A stretch of 38,178 bases of DNA from an uncultured Pseudomonadales bacterium. GTDB taxonomy: Bacteria > Pseudomonadota > Gammaproteobacteria > Pseudomonadales > Azotimanducaceae. The translations under genes and the position numbers were made by a program. The DNA lies in the NCBI GenBank assembly GCA_938017975.1, contig CALIKQ010000001.1, positions 1 through 38,178 on the forward strand, written 5' to 3'. The notes beneath the pieces were generated by a model that was given only the letters and a program-made list of their open reading frames with translations, searched no databases and was not told the origin of the DNA. This document shows, in pieces, positions 18,394-26,529 of this stretch (positions within the stretch are counted from its first letter, which is position 1; the number at the start of each line of letters is the position of its first letter).

Positions 18394-19197
18394 ATGAGTG
18401 AGAAGAGGATCATGCAGGTAACGCGAATGGCGGCTCCCCTCGGGGCGATTGTTGAGCAACTAGATGTACAAGATATCACCGCTGAGCAACTTAGCCGTGT
18501 GCAACAGCTGTTTTTAGAACATAAAGTTTTGGTGTTTCCAGACCAGAATTTGACGCCAGAGGCTCACATGGCCTTTGCCGAACATTGGGGTCAACTGATT
18601 CCGTTTCCCTATGGTGCTTTGCCGGACTATCCCAATATTATTCCGCTCAAAAATAGAGGAAAGTCCAAAGATGTAAACCAGCATTGGCATTCGGACATGA
18701 CCTACAGTCCGATGCCACCAAAGTTGACGATGCTCTACGCGCTTGAAGCACCGGAGCTAGGAGGGGAGACCGCCTTTGCAAACCAAGTGTTGGCCTACCA
18801 AAGCCTCAGTCCAGGGCTCCGTGGCCTTGTGGACAGTCTGTCGGCGCATCATTCAGCGAAGGGTTTGGCAAGACTCTACGGTCAAGATCCCGAACAAGCC
18901 TTGGAGGCGGTGCATCCAGTCGCAAGAACCCATGATGAAACCGGTGAAAAAGCGCTGTATGTTTGTGGCGCCTTCACTCGGCATTTTGAGACTTGGGGAA
19001 GAGATGACAGTAAAGCGTTGCTTGAGTATTTGTTTGAGCATAGCGTGCGTCCGGAGTTTCAAGCGCGTCATCGCTGGCGGCCCGGAGATTTGGTGATGTG
19101 GGATAACCGTTGCTTGCTCCATTACGCGGTTCATGATCATGGGGACGCGCCTAGGCTGCTCCATCGACTACAGGTGCAGGGCCATGTGCCAGCCTAA
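18394..19197 (+). CDS. TauD/TfdA-family Fe(II)/2-oxoglutarate dioxygenase
   Basis: About 267 residues. It uses 2-oxoglutarate, O2 and Fe(II) to hydroxylate, and often thereby cleave, small acids. The facial triad is His99-x-Asp101 in QHWHSDMTYS and His243 in CLLHYAVHD, with the 2OG-binding Arg following in PRLLHRLQ. NQVLAYQSLSP after ETAF and the MWDNR segment are typical of the TfdA/TauD group. The start is uncertain: ATG at 18394 and ATG at 18412 (MQVTRMAAPLG, where family similarity begins) are both possible. It lies 70 bp after the hydrolase gene, possibly one transcript. The substrate could be taurine, an alkyl sulfate or a phenoxy-type acid. Confidence 0.86.
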   Translation: MSEKRIMQVTRMAAPLGAIVEQLDVQDITAEQLSRVQQLFLEHKVLVFPDQNLTPEAHMAFAEHWGQLIPFPYGALPDYPNIIPLKNRGKSKDVNQHWHSDMTYSPMPPKLTMLYALEAPELGGETAFANQVLAYQSLSPGLRGLVDSLSAHHSAKGLARLYGQDPEQALEAVHPVARTHDETGEKALYVCGAFTRHFETWGRDDSKALLEYLFEHSVRPEFQARHRWRPGDLVMWDNRCLLHYAVHDHGDAPRLLHRLQVQGHVPA

Positions 19198-19274
19198 AGA
19201 TGTCTGCATCCCAAAGTTTGCCCAGATCTTTGAACCGTGAAGCGCGGATTAAATTCGATCAAACTGCGCACAGT

Positions 19275-19757
19275 TTAGGTCTTCGGGTTTTGTTTTCGCG
19301 TTCTGTAGTGCTTGATCTGCAACCCCTTTAGAAAATTACGAAGAATTTGATCTTTACACTTTCGATATTGCCTGTGCCCAACTTTTCGAAAAAAAGCGGA
19401 TAGTTCGTGTTTGCTGATACGGAAATCAGCAAGTGCCAAGGTTTCAAGGATTGCTTCAGCATCTAGATTGAAAGCGATTTTTAGTTTCCTAAAGACTGCG
19501 TTGTTGTTGAGTCTTTTTTCCGGTGGCGGCACCGGGCGGTCCGAGGGTCCACGCTGGAGGAGAATTAAACCGTTTAGAAAACGAGAAAAATCGATGTCGG
19601 CAAGCGGCAGAAAGTCTTCATCCTCATCTTTCTTTAGCCAACAGCTGACGGTTTCTCGGCTGACAGGAAGGCCGCCCTCGGCAAAAACGCGAATCATTCG
19701 GTTATCGTTGAGATCAAGAATGAAGCGTAATCTTCTCAAGCAATCATTGGTTTGCAT
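19275..19757 (-). CDS. yehS: DUF1456 family protein (YehS-like)
   Basis: A 160-residue protein made of two related halves, about 1-60 and 86-150, as in E. coli YehS (156 aa). Each half has an L-R-x-x-x-x-L/F helix, a hinge with F-A-x-G-G-L-P-V-S or L-A-D-F-R-I-S and a terminal F-L-x-G-L segment: NDCLRRLRFILDLND with DFSRFLNGLIL, and NAVFRKLKIAFNLDA with ILRNFLKGLQI. The domain is a helical repeat of unknown function, conserved in gammaproteobacteria. Convergent with the TauD-type gene. Confidence 0.87.
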   Translation of the reverse strand: MQTNDCLRRLRFILDLNDNRMIRVFAEGGLPVSRETVSCWLKKDEDEDFLPLADIDFSRFLNGLILLQRGPSDRPVPPPEKRLNNNAVFRKLKIAFNLDAEAILETLALADFRISKHELSAFFRKVGHRQYRKCKDQILRNFLKGLQIKHYRTRKQNPKT

Positions 19758-20191
19758 GTTGTAAGCCCAAAGCGTTCATGGCCGCGGCGGTGAAAGTTAA
19801 TCGCGGATTTTAGATTCGGTTATTCTCGCATTGTTTGCGGCTGATTGCTGGTGGTTGTGTAGGCGGCAGGCCCACGTTTGTAGAAGATGCTTTGTCAACT
19901 TTTCAATTTGAGCCTATGGGCTCGAGACTCCAAACTCCAGTCCTTGCAGCGATGTTAAGTTTGCGCGCCTCCTGGAGCGGTCATCATTCCGTTAAGGGAT
20001 GAACTGGTCAAAAAATCGCCTGGATTTTCGCGACGATTTTCCTCTGTGGTCTTGATATTGTTTTGGTTTTCGTCACGGGTATTCATGCAGCGCGAATGGT
20101 GATTGTGCTATTAGATAAAGTGCCGGAGGGTGACAAACTTGGTCGTAACTCGCGTATCATTCCAGAAAATTTTTTATCGACGAGGTTCGGT
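19758..20191. other. Intergenic region
   Basis: About 430 bp upstream of two divergent genes. The SDR frame stays open back to about 20063, but the part before 20192 does not look like coding sequence. GAGG at 20182-20185 is the ribosome site for 20192. No RNA gene or repeat recognised. Confidence 0.45.
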
Positions 20192-21190
20192 ATGAACAAT
20201 CAATCGCGCGCCGCGCTTCGCTTTGACAATCGGGTCGCTTTGATCACCGGTGCTGGGAGGGGCCTCGGGCGGGCGCATGCATTGCTGCTTGCAAGTCGCG
20301 GTTGCACCGTGGTGATCAACGATCTCGGTGGAGCCTATGATGGTGGCGGCGACGCTCAGCAGAAAGTGGCTGATGAAGTAGTTGCTGAAATCAGAGCCTT
20401 GGGTGGCACTGCGCACGCCAATTACGACTCAGTTGAATCTGGAGCCGATATTGTTGATGACGTCATTCGGCAGTACGGAAGGCTTGATATTGTGATCAAT
20501 AATGCGGGGATATTAACCCCAGAGGTTTGGTCGGAATTAACCCTTGAGTCTTGGCAGAAAACGCTGGCGGTAAATTTGACTGGCGTGTTTTCGGTGATGA
20601 AAGCTGCTTGGCCGCATTTTGTTGAGGCGGGTTATGGTCGCTCTATCATGACCGCGTCGCCGGCGATGCATGGCGCTGGCGTTGCTGCTTATGCGGCGAG
20701 CAAGGCAGGGGTGATTGGGTTGTCGAATTCTTTACAGTTTGAAGCCAAGAAATTGAAATTGGATATCAAGTGCAACGCAATCGTTCCGCATGCCGATACG
20801 CGAATGACACGAGATTTCTCCACCGCGGTAAATGTTCGTCGCGAGAAGATGGGTAAAAAAGCCGCGCCTGTGACACCACAAGAAATCTTGAATCGGCTTT
20901 CTCCCGCTTATGTTTCTCCCCTGGTTGCATGGCTGGCTCACGAGGACTGTACAGAAGAAGCGACGGTCCACGAAGCGGGTGCAGGCTATTTTGCGCGTTT
21001 TAACTGGGCAAGATCCGATCATCTGTACGCCACCGAAAAAGAGGGCATTGAGGGTGTGCCATCGCCAGAGGATGTCCGGGGTGGTGCCGCTGTTTTTTCA
21101 GACTTTGCCGCTGGCGATCTGCCCCCTGCGGGTGATGGCGCAATGGCGGGGTCTGCTTTGGCCCGGGTTTTTGATCACCTCAAGGATTAG
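20192..21190 (+). CDS. SDR oxidoreductase related to the dehydrogenase domain of MFE-2
   Basis: A 332-residue SDR. RFDNRVALITGAGRGLGRAH followed by NDLGGAYDGGG is the signature of the (3R)-hydroxyacyl-CoA dehydrogenase domain of peroxisomal multifunctional enzyme 2 and its bacterial relatives. NNAG at 103-106, Asn129, Tyr167 and Lys171 are in place. At the position of the catalytic Ser (13 residues before Tyr) there is Thr154; a Ser is present at 156. This is a visible departure from the tetrad. The C-terminal part (ATVHEAGAGYFARFNWARS) also fits MFE-2. A role in beta-oxidation of branched or steroid-type acyl-CoA is inferred. The start is at 20192 with GAGG 6 nt upstream. Confidence 0.84.
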   Translation: MNNQSRAALRFDNRVALITGAGRGLGRAHALLLASRGCTVVINDLGGAYDGGGDAQQKVADEVVAEIRALGGTAHANYDSVESGADIVDDVIRQYGRLDIVINNAGILTPEVWSELTLESWQKTLAVNLTGVFSVMKAAWPHFVEAGYGRSIMTASPAMHGAGVAAYAASKAGVIGLSNSLQFEAKKLKLDIKCNAIVPHADTRMTRDFSTAVNVRREKMGKKAAPVTPQEILNRLSPAYVSPLVAWLAHEDCTEEATVHEAGAGYFARFNWARSDHLYATEKEGIEGVPSPEDVRGGAAVFSDFAAGDLPPAGDGAMAGSALARVFDHLKD

Positions 21191-21753
21191 TCTGAAACAG
21201 TGGATGATTGCGTGTAAGGGCGCTGTGCTGAGCCTACTGAAGTCGTGTTGCCCTTTGCCACCAATTGCCTCGGTTGTTCCTTGAGCTTGGCTTACTGTGG
21301 GTGTGCCAAAGCGAAAGTTAGCGAGTAAATGCGCGATCGGCGTGTTCTGAGCGGTACATGCGCTTTAATTCTTGTCTTTGCCTTGGTTAATCTTACGGCA
21401 GCGCACATAATGCGCGCTGCACACGCGTCAGAATCCTTCGTAAACGGCCTGAGCGCTCGTTTTTGATCTTCAGCTGCTCGATGCTTGATGAAAGCTACAG
21501 AGTCGAGTGGGCAGTGCGGTGCTCCATAAATGCGGTGCTCAATAAAAGGCGCTGCCAATGCGTCATATGTAGCGATCAAATTGGTAGCAAGAGAGGTTAT
21601 AGGGGCTGTTTTAATCAAGCCTTCCAAGGTTCAGAGGCCTCGCGTCCGAATGGCGAGCGTTCAGCGGCAATGCGGCAAAGCCGATTAACATTGGGGTTAT
21701 AGCAATTAAGATCGCTGTTGTTGTTTATATGTGATCTATACCGGGAAAGAGAT
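21191..21753. other. Long intergenic region upstream of dbpA
   Basis: About 560 bp. An imperfect hairpin lies at 21398-21420 (GCAGCGCA, loop CATAA, TGCGCGCTGC) without a U-tract. Open frames on both strands here (for example 21292-21627 minus) have no family resemblance. The length could allow an extended 5' leader for dbpA, as is common for RNA helicase genes, but I see no conserved element that I can name. Confidence 0.4.
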
Positions 21754-23130
21754 ATGCTGAGTTTTGATTGCCTTGGCCTGCCCAAGGCACAGATTAAAAA
21801 TCTGAATGATCTGGGCTACACCGCGATGACCGAGGTTCAGGCTGCGGCTTTGCCGGGCGCTCTGGCAGGACGCGATCTTCTGGTCCAAGCCAAAACGGGT
21901 AGCGGAAAAACCGCAGCGTTTGGATTGCCGCTATTAGGTCTGTTAAATCCAAAAGATTTCGGCGTCCAGGCCTTGGTTTTGTGCCCAACCCGTGAATTGG
22001 CGAGTCAAGTGGCGGCGGAGATTCGGAGGTTGGCCCGGTTTCAAGCCAATATTAAGGTGGTTGTTCTTTGTGGTGGACAGCCTATCGGCCCTCAAATCGG
22101 TTCCCTGGAGCATGGTGCCCATGTCATTGTCGGCACGCCGGGCCGTCTCAAGGATCACCTGAGGAAAAAGACGCTGAGACTGTCTCGATTGAAAGTTTTG
22201 GTGCTTGATGAGGCTGACCGAATGCTTGACATGGGCTTCAGTGAAGACCTAGATGACATTGTGCGTCAGACGCCAAAAGATCGGCAGACCTTACTTTTCT
22301 CTGCGACTTTTCCAGATGACATCGTCAGCATCAGCGGCAACTACCAACGTCAGCCCACTCGAGTCAGCGTCTCCGCGCAGGTTGCTGCTGGCCAGATCGA
22401 ACAGCGGGTCTACGAGGTGAATCACAAGCAGAAGTTCGAGGCGCTTCTGGGTCTTTTGCAGTCGGAGCAACCCGGCGCTGCAGTCATTTTTTGCCAAACT
22501 AAAGAGCGTGTTCGTGGGCTTGAGCAGAAGCTTCGTGAGTCTGGTGTCTTTGCGTTGGCACTCCACGGTGATTTGGAGCAAAGAGAACGAGATCAGGTGT
22601 TGATTCAATTTAAGCAACAAAGCTGTCGGCTATTAATTGCCACGGACGTTGCAGCCCGAGGTCTCGATATTGATGCGCTGCCAATGGTGATCAACTTTGA
22701 TATTCCATTGGATGCGGACGTCTACGTTCATCGTATAGGCAGAACCGGCCGAGCTGAGGCGACGGGAGTCGCTGTTACTCTGATGACGCCTAGAGAAAGA
22801 CACCGTTTAGAAGCCATCGAATCGCGAGTTGAGACCGACTTGACCGTTTTGCTGTCGCCGAGATTTGAATCGAATGTTGCGCTCTTACCCCCTCCAGAGT
22901 ATTCGACCATTGAGTTATCAATGGGGCGGAAAGACAAGATACGACCTGGCGACGTATTGGGAGCGGTCACCGGTTCGATGGGTTTTTCTGGAGCAGTGGT
23001 TGGGAGGATTGAAGTTGCCCAACGCGCAACTTTTGTTGCCATAGCGCGTGATCAGGTGAAAGCAGTACTCGCTGCGTTCTCGACAGGTAAGGTGAAGGGG
23101 CGAGCCGTAAAGGTCCGAAGACTGTCTTAA
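21754..23130 (+). CDS. dbpA: ATP-dependent RNA helicase DbpA
   Basis: A 458-residue DEAD-box helicase. The Q-motif region GYTAMTEVQAAALP is followed by Walker A AKTGSGKT (46-53), PTRELA, DEAD at 152-155, SAT at 183-185 and HRIGRTGRA. The C-terminal 75 residues (from STIELSMGRKDKIRPGD to AVKVRRLS) are the DbpA RNA-binding domain, which recognises hairpin 92 of 23S rRNA and directs the enzyme to late 50S assembly. The length equals that of E. coli DbpA (457). The start is at the ATG at 21754 with GAAAGAG before it. Confidence 0.95.
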   Translation: MLSFDCLGLPKAQIKNLNDLGYTAMTEVQAAALPGALAGRDLLVQAKTGSGKTAAFGLPLLGLLNPKDFGVQALVLCPTRELASQVAAEIRRLARFQANIKVVVLCGGQPIGPQIGSLEHGAHVIVGTPGRLKDHLRKKTLRLSRLKVLVLDEADRMLDMGFSEDLDDIVRQTPKDRQTLLFSATFPDDIVSISGNYQRQPTRVSVSAQVAAGQIEQRVYEVNHKQKFEALLGLLQSEQPGAAVIFCQTKERVRGLEQKLRESGVFALALHGDLEQRERDQVLIQFKQQSCRLLIATDVAARGLDIDALPMVINFDIPLDADVYVHRIGRTGRAEATGVAVTLMTPRERHRLEAIESRVETDLTVLLSPRFESNVALLPPPEYSTIELSMGRKDKIRPGDVLGAVTGSMGFSGAVVGRIEVAQRATFVAIARDQVKAVLAAFSTGKVKGRAVKVRRLS

Positions 23131-23159
23131 ACCCAGCTGTTCACAAAAGGTGCAGCACT

Positions 23160-23190
23160 CCCATGCTCGCTCTGGTAAGTGCGAGCAGGG
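23160..23190. terminator. Hairpin between convergent dbpA and haloalkane dehalogenase genes
   Basis: TGCTCGC at 23164-23170 pairs perfectly with GCGAGCA at 23181-23187, and CCC/GGG extends the stem past a bulged A. The loop is 10 nt. Position (30 bp after each stop) and symmetry suit a bidirectional terminator, though no good T-run follows on either side. Confidence 0.5.
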
Positions 23191-23219
23191 ATGCTTGGGA
23201 GGTTTGAGCCGGCCCTGCT

Positions 23220-24287
23220 CTAGGTGCTTTGGATTAGGTCGATAATGACCTTCGCGACTTGATCTGGGGCATTTTCTTGAACAAAGTGTCCGCCACCTTT
23301 AATGGTGGTGTGTGGTAGGCCCTCAGCGCCAGGAACCTTTTCTCTAAATTCAGCTTCCCCTCCCCGGGTAACAGGATCGTTGTCTGCGAAGGCGCAGAGA
23401 AATGGCTTGTTGAAAGTTTTAAAAAATTCCCAGGCTTTACGCTGCTCTTCGAGTGATGCCGATGTCGGCAGCGTCGGCACTTGGCTGGGCATCGCCCTGG
23501 GTCCCATTTTGTAACTTGGATCAGGAAAAGGGGCTTCATATGCTTTAGCCAGCGGGGTGGCGAGGGGTGAGGTCAATCCTAGGGTGTTCAGGAAAACTTT
23601 AAAAATTTGCACTGGGATCGGCGGCGGTTGGATTGACATCGACATTGCCAAACCGATGGGTAAATCCTCTGTTTCCCAGCACCACTTCTGCCAATAGGCA
23701 AACTTGCGCGCGGGATGACCGTCAGAGCCCATCTTGCTAAGGGCGCGTGACATCGCCATCAAGCTTGGCGTGGGCTGGTTTGCTCGAAAGTCTTCAATGT
23801 CTTTGATGAGGTCAGCGGGGGCATCGGGATTGTAGGGTAGTCCAGTATTCGAAATGACCACTCTGTCGAATCGGTCCCCGTGGTTGACAACGAGCCTCAG
23901 GCCAACCAGACCACCCCAGTCCTGACCAAAAAAGGTGATTCCCTTGAAATCATTGGTCTCAAGCCACTGGCCCATCCATTCCACTTGGCGCTCATAACTG
24001 TAGTCTTCTCGCGCCGCGGGTTTATCGGATTTTCCGTACCCGATAAGGTCTGGCGCAATGACCCTCATGCCGGCTTGAGTGAGGTAGGGGATAACGTGTC
24101 GGTACAGGTAGCTCCACACAGGTTGGCCGTGCATACAAAGTACCAGTGGCCCGTCAGCTGGTCCCTCATCCAGATGATGGACACGCAGCGCATCACCTTC
24201 CTGAGTTTGAATGGTGGTGTAGTTCGGTGTGAAAGGATAGTCCTTGAGGCCTTCAAAACATGAATCAGGCGTTCGCAGTATTTTCAT
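23220..24287 (-). CDS. Haloalkane dehalogenase, HLD-I-like
   Basis: A 355-residue alpha/beta hydrolase. HGQPVWSYLYRHVIP holds the oxyanion-hole motif, and the nucleophile is Asp123 in FFGQDWGGLVG with the halide-stabilising Trp124 next to it. The acid lies in LCAFADNDPVTRGG and the base His in KGGGHFVQENAP. F-G-Q-D-W-G-G and the D-P-V-T-R-G-G segment are typical of haloalkane dehalogenases of subfamily I, which hydrolyse R-X to R-OH plus halide without cofactor. It is longer than the usual 290-310 residues because of an N-terminal extension and a long cap (about 150-260). The start is at the ATG at 24287 with AAGGGA upstream. It lies 180 bp downstream of the TauD-type gene on the same strand and could be the third gene of that operon. 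Confidence 0.85.
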   Translation of the reverse strand: MKILRTPDSCFEGLKDYPFTPNYTTIQTQEGDALRVHHLDEGPADGPLVLCMHGQPVWSYLYRHVIPYLTQAGMRVIAPDLIGYGKSDKPAAREDYSYERQVEWMGQWLETNDFKGITFFGQDWGGLVGLRLVVNHGDRFDRVVISNTGLPYNPDAPADLIKDIEDFRANQPTPSLMAMSRALSKMGSDGHPARKFAYWQKWCWETEDLPIGLAMSMSIQPPPIPVQIFKVFLNTLGLTSPLATPLAKAYEAPFPDPSYKMGPRAMPSQVPTLPTSASLEEQRKAWEFFKTFNKPFLCAFADNDPVTRGGEAEFREKVPGAEGLPHTTIKGGGHFVQENAPDQVAKVIIDLIQST

Positions 24288-24467
24288 TATGGAGTGTCCC
24301 TTTAATTGAGCAGCCAAAAGTAATGCAGATCATTATAATCAAAAATGCTGTAGGTGCATTCAACTGGGTGAGGGCGTTGCATAGAGATGCGCTTGAATCA
24401 ATGATGGTCGGTGACGAGTTCCTCAGTCGTCTGGAGGCCGTTTCAAGTAATCGAGTGGACCGAGCTG

Positions 24468-25328
24468 CTAGGCGTTTTTGGGTGGTGCCTCGCGACTTAG
24501 CACTTGGCAGCGCTTCATTAGGCGTCGCGCAGTTTCATCGAAATCGTCCCGACGATGCAACACGCGTCGGTTATCCCAGATGATGAGGTCAAACGGTTGC
24601 CATTGTTGTTGCCAGACATGATCAGGCCGTGCAGCATAAGACCAGATTTCATCGAGTAATGTTTCACTCTCTTGCAGGCTGAGCCCTGGGATATAGGCCC
24701 ATTCTCGCCGACCAAGATACAGGCACTCGGCACCAGTTTCGGGATGCGCCTGAATAATAGGGTGGATGGCGCCAGGTGCTTCCCTCGGGTCATCGAATGG
24801 TTCGTAGCCTGGGCGAAGTTTGCCGATGCTGGTGTGCGCGGCATTGTGCTTGATTGTGAGCTTTCGCAGCCGCGCCTTGAGTGTGCTGGGAATGGCGTTC
24901 AACGCTGCATGCTGATCTGAAAAATATGTATCGCCACCGGTGGCGGGTGTCTCAATACACAGCAGGATGCTCGCAGGCGGCGGAACCTCAACGTAGGTCA
25001 TATCCGAATGCCATGAGGCTTCAGCGTTCCCAAGCCCCCCAATGGGCTTGCCGTCTTTAATGATGTTCGAAAGTTGAGTGACGTAACGATTTTTGATTTT
25101 TGCCCGGTCAGCAGTTGGCATGCGGCCCATTGGAATCTCTTCTAAAGGGCCGAATCTGGCGCTGAAGGTTTGTAGTAGGTCCTCTGTCATCGTTTGTTGA
25201 CGAACTCGCAAGACGCCAAAAGTCAGCCAGGTTGAATAAAGTTGAGCGAATTCGGAGTCTGTGATGGCATTGAGACTGATATCTGAAATGTCTGCGACGA
25301 AGTGCTGGTTAATCGGCGTGATCTTCAT
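24468..25328 (-). CDS. TauD/TfdA-family Fe(II)/2-oxoglutarate dioxygenase, selenoprotein operon
   Basis: A 286-residue dioxygenase. His107-x-Asp109 lies in SWHSDMTYVE, the distal His258 in WDNRRVLHRRDDF, and the 2OG Arg in ETARRLMKR. It is a distant paralogue of the gene at 18394-19197; GGDTYFSDQHAALNAIP is the usual T-x-F/Y-x-N/D block. The ATG at 25328 is 1 nt after the stop of the selenoprotein gene, and AAGGA overlaps the end of that gene, so they are translated in tandem. Substrate unknown; shared function with the selenoprotein is inferred from the coupling. Confidence 0.88.
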   Translation of the reverse strand: MKITPINQHFVADISDISLNAITDSEFAQLYSTWLTFGVLRVRQQTMTEDLLQTFSARFGPLEEIPMGRMPTADRAKIKNRYVTQLSNIIKDGKPIGGLGNAEASWHSDMTYVEVPPPASILLCIETPATGGDTYFSDQHAALNAIPSTLKARLRKLTIKHNAAHTSIGKLRPGYEPFDDPREAPGAIHPIIQAHPETGAECLYLGRREWAYIPGLSLQESETLLDEIWSYAARPDHVWQQQWQPFDLIIWDNRRVLHRRDDFDETARRLMKRCQVLSREAPPKNA

Positions 25329-25329
25329 T

Positions 25330-26529
25330 TTAGGTCCTTTTTTTTGCGCCTGAAACAGCCGACCTAGGTGCCATAATCCTTGCAAAGGCCGACAGGCCAT
25401 CGTCATCACTAAAACGTTCATGCAAAGCTAGCATGGCTTTACCCATAAGGGTTTCTGACCAGAAGATCTGCTCTATGTAGGTGTGCTCATAAGCCCCAGG
25501 TTGTGCAGTGATTGCCTCGAGGTAGAACACCTTTGTATCCTCCAGGGCTGCTTTGAACCACTTAAGCTCAGTGACTGGAAGTTCGTTGTTCTCCAATAAG
25601 TCCGCAAATTTTAGCGCATTATCCATTACGGAGAGCGACGAGAGACCAACCAGTGTGCGGCCTTTTTTGCGTCTGCGACCCAGATCATGCCATGGTTTGA
25701 GTGCCTCGACTTCGGCTCTGAGAGCCTCTGTCCAGCCTTCTATATCGCTGGTTTTTTTAGCGAAGGTAACCGGGCAAGCTGGCGCATGCTCGATCTCTAT
25801 TTGAGGGGCATCTTCCTGGTAGTCCTCAAGGACTGGCCCGTCGTTTCTGTTCAAAAGGTCAAGGGCAGCCGAAATGACGCGATGCTGAAAGGCTGGATCT
25901 CCGGGCTTACCCAAAGGCCGCCCCAAAGGGAAGCTGACCCACAGGGCTCTAGGGGGCTGCATGCTGGCTGTGTTTTCTCGAATCAAACTGATGCCGGTGG
26001 TCATAATGCCTTCACGTTCGAGGTAATAAGACAGCGCGCAGACTGCGCGCGTGCAGTTGGGTCAAACCGGCGTTAAAAACACCGCGTCCACTTTGTCTTG
26101 CTTGAGCATACCCGCAACTTGGACGGCGTTTGCTTCATAGGCTGCGGGCTCAAGTCCCGCGCCCATAAAGCTATAATGAATGTCAGCTAAGGAGCCTATT
26201 TTTCCGGCATCTCGAAGTTCGCGAAAACGTTCTATTGGGAAAACGAGATTGACGTCTTCTGCAAAACCGCTTTTATCGAAATTCACTGAGCTGTGTGACA
26301 TGACTAAATCATCGGCGTTTTCATCGCCTGCTATCGGCCTGAATGTTGCATCAGCAAATTCGAAAGCGAGATCATCTCTAAAGTGAAGCCCGGCCGTCGT
26401 AATCAGTGCGAATCGAAGCGTATTGATGTTTTGATTGAGTCGGTTCCAGGCAGAAGGCCCTAGCGGCGGATCATTTTTAGTGAGTAAGTGCGCTTGCTCA
26501 GCTTCAGAGAGATCTTTGAGTCGCACCAC
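25330..26529 (-). CDS. Selenoprotein, glycine/sarcosine/betaine/D-proline reductase selenoprotein B family (in-frame UGA read as Sec)
   Basis: One 399-residue protein that a standard translation splits into a 155-residue and a 224-residue ORF. Both are in the same frame and separated only by UGA (complement of 26062-26064) plus 19 sense codons before the next ATG. Read through, the junction is LTPV-Sec156-PNCTRAVCALSYYLEREG: a U-x-x-C redox motif with Cys159, and continuous helix and strand on both sides. VFPIERFRELRDAGKIGSLA, HYSFMGAG before it and PPRALWVSFPLGRPLGKPGD after it are, from memory, hallmarks of the family. In clostridial relatives the B subunit attacks the substrate with selenolate; the aerobic proteobacterial members have no known reaction. 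A SECIS-like hairpin follows the UGA. Starts at GTG 26529, AGGAG 9 nt upstream. First gene of an operon with a TauD-type dioxygenase. The alternative, a nonsense mutation of a Cys homologue, is less likely because of the hairpin. Confidence 0.88.
26031..26054 (-). promoter_or_regulatory. Putative bacterial SECIS element
   Basis: On the coding (minus) strand, GCGCGCA (26050-26044), loop GUC (26043-26041) and UGCGCGC (26040-26034) form a perfect 7-bp stem. Past one bulged C (26051), GCA and UGU add three pairs. The loop begins 18 nt after the UGA. E. coli fdhF also has its G-U loop about 18 nt after UGA, flanked by GCA and UGC. SelB binds such a loop to recruit Sec-tRNA during elongation. Confidence 0.7.
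26062..26064 (-). other. Selenocysteine codon UGA (Sec156)
   Basis: The in-frame TGA on the minus strand stands at the first position of a U-P-N-C motif where Cys-containing homologues would carry Cys. It joins the two halves of the selenoprotein B-family gene. Confidence 0.8.

Noticed and set aside
21292-21627. Minus-strand ORF in the region upstream of dbpA
   Set aside because: No domain pattern and no ribosome site; likely chance.
25330-26004. Independent 224-residue ORF starting at ATG 26004
   Set aside because: It lacks the N-terminal half of the family, and the codons upstream to the UGA continue the same protein. It is better read as the C-terminal part of the selenoprotein.
25330-26529. 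Pseudogene with a nonsense mutation
   Set aside because: Only one interruption exists, it is UGA, it sits exactly at a U-x-x-C site, and a SECIS-like hairpin follows. Both halves are otherwise intact and are followed by a coupled gene.
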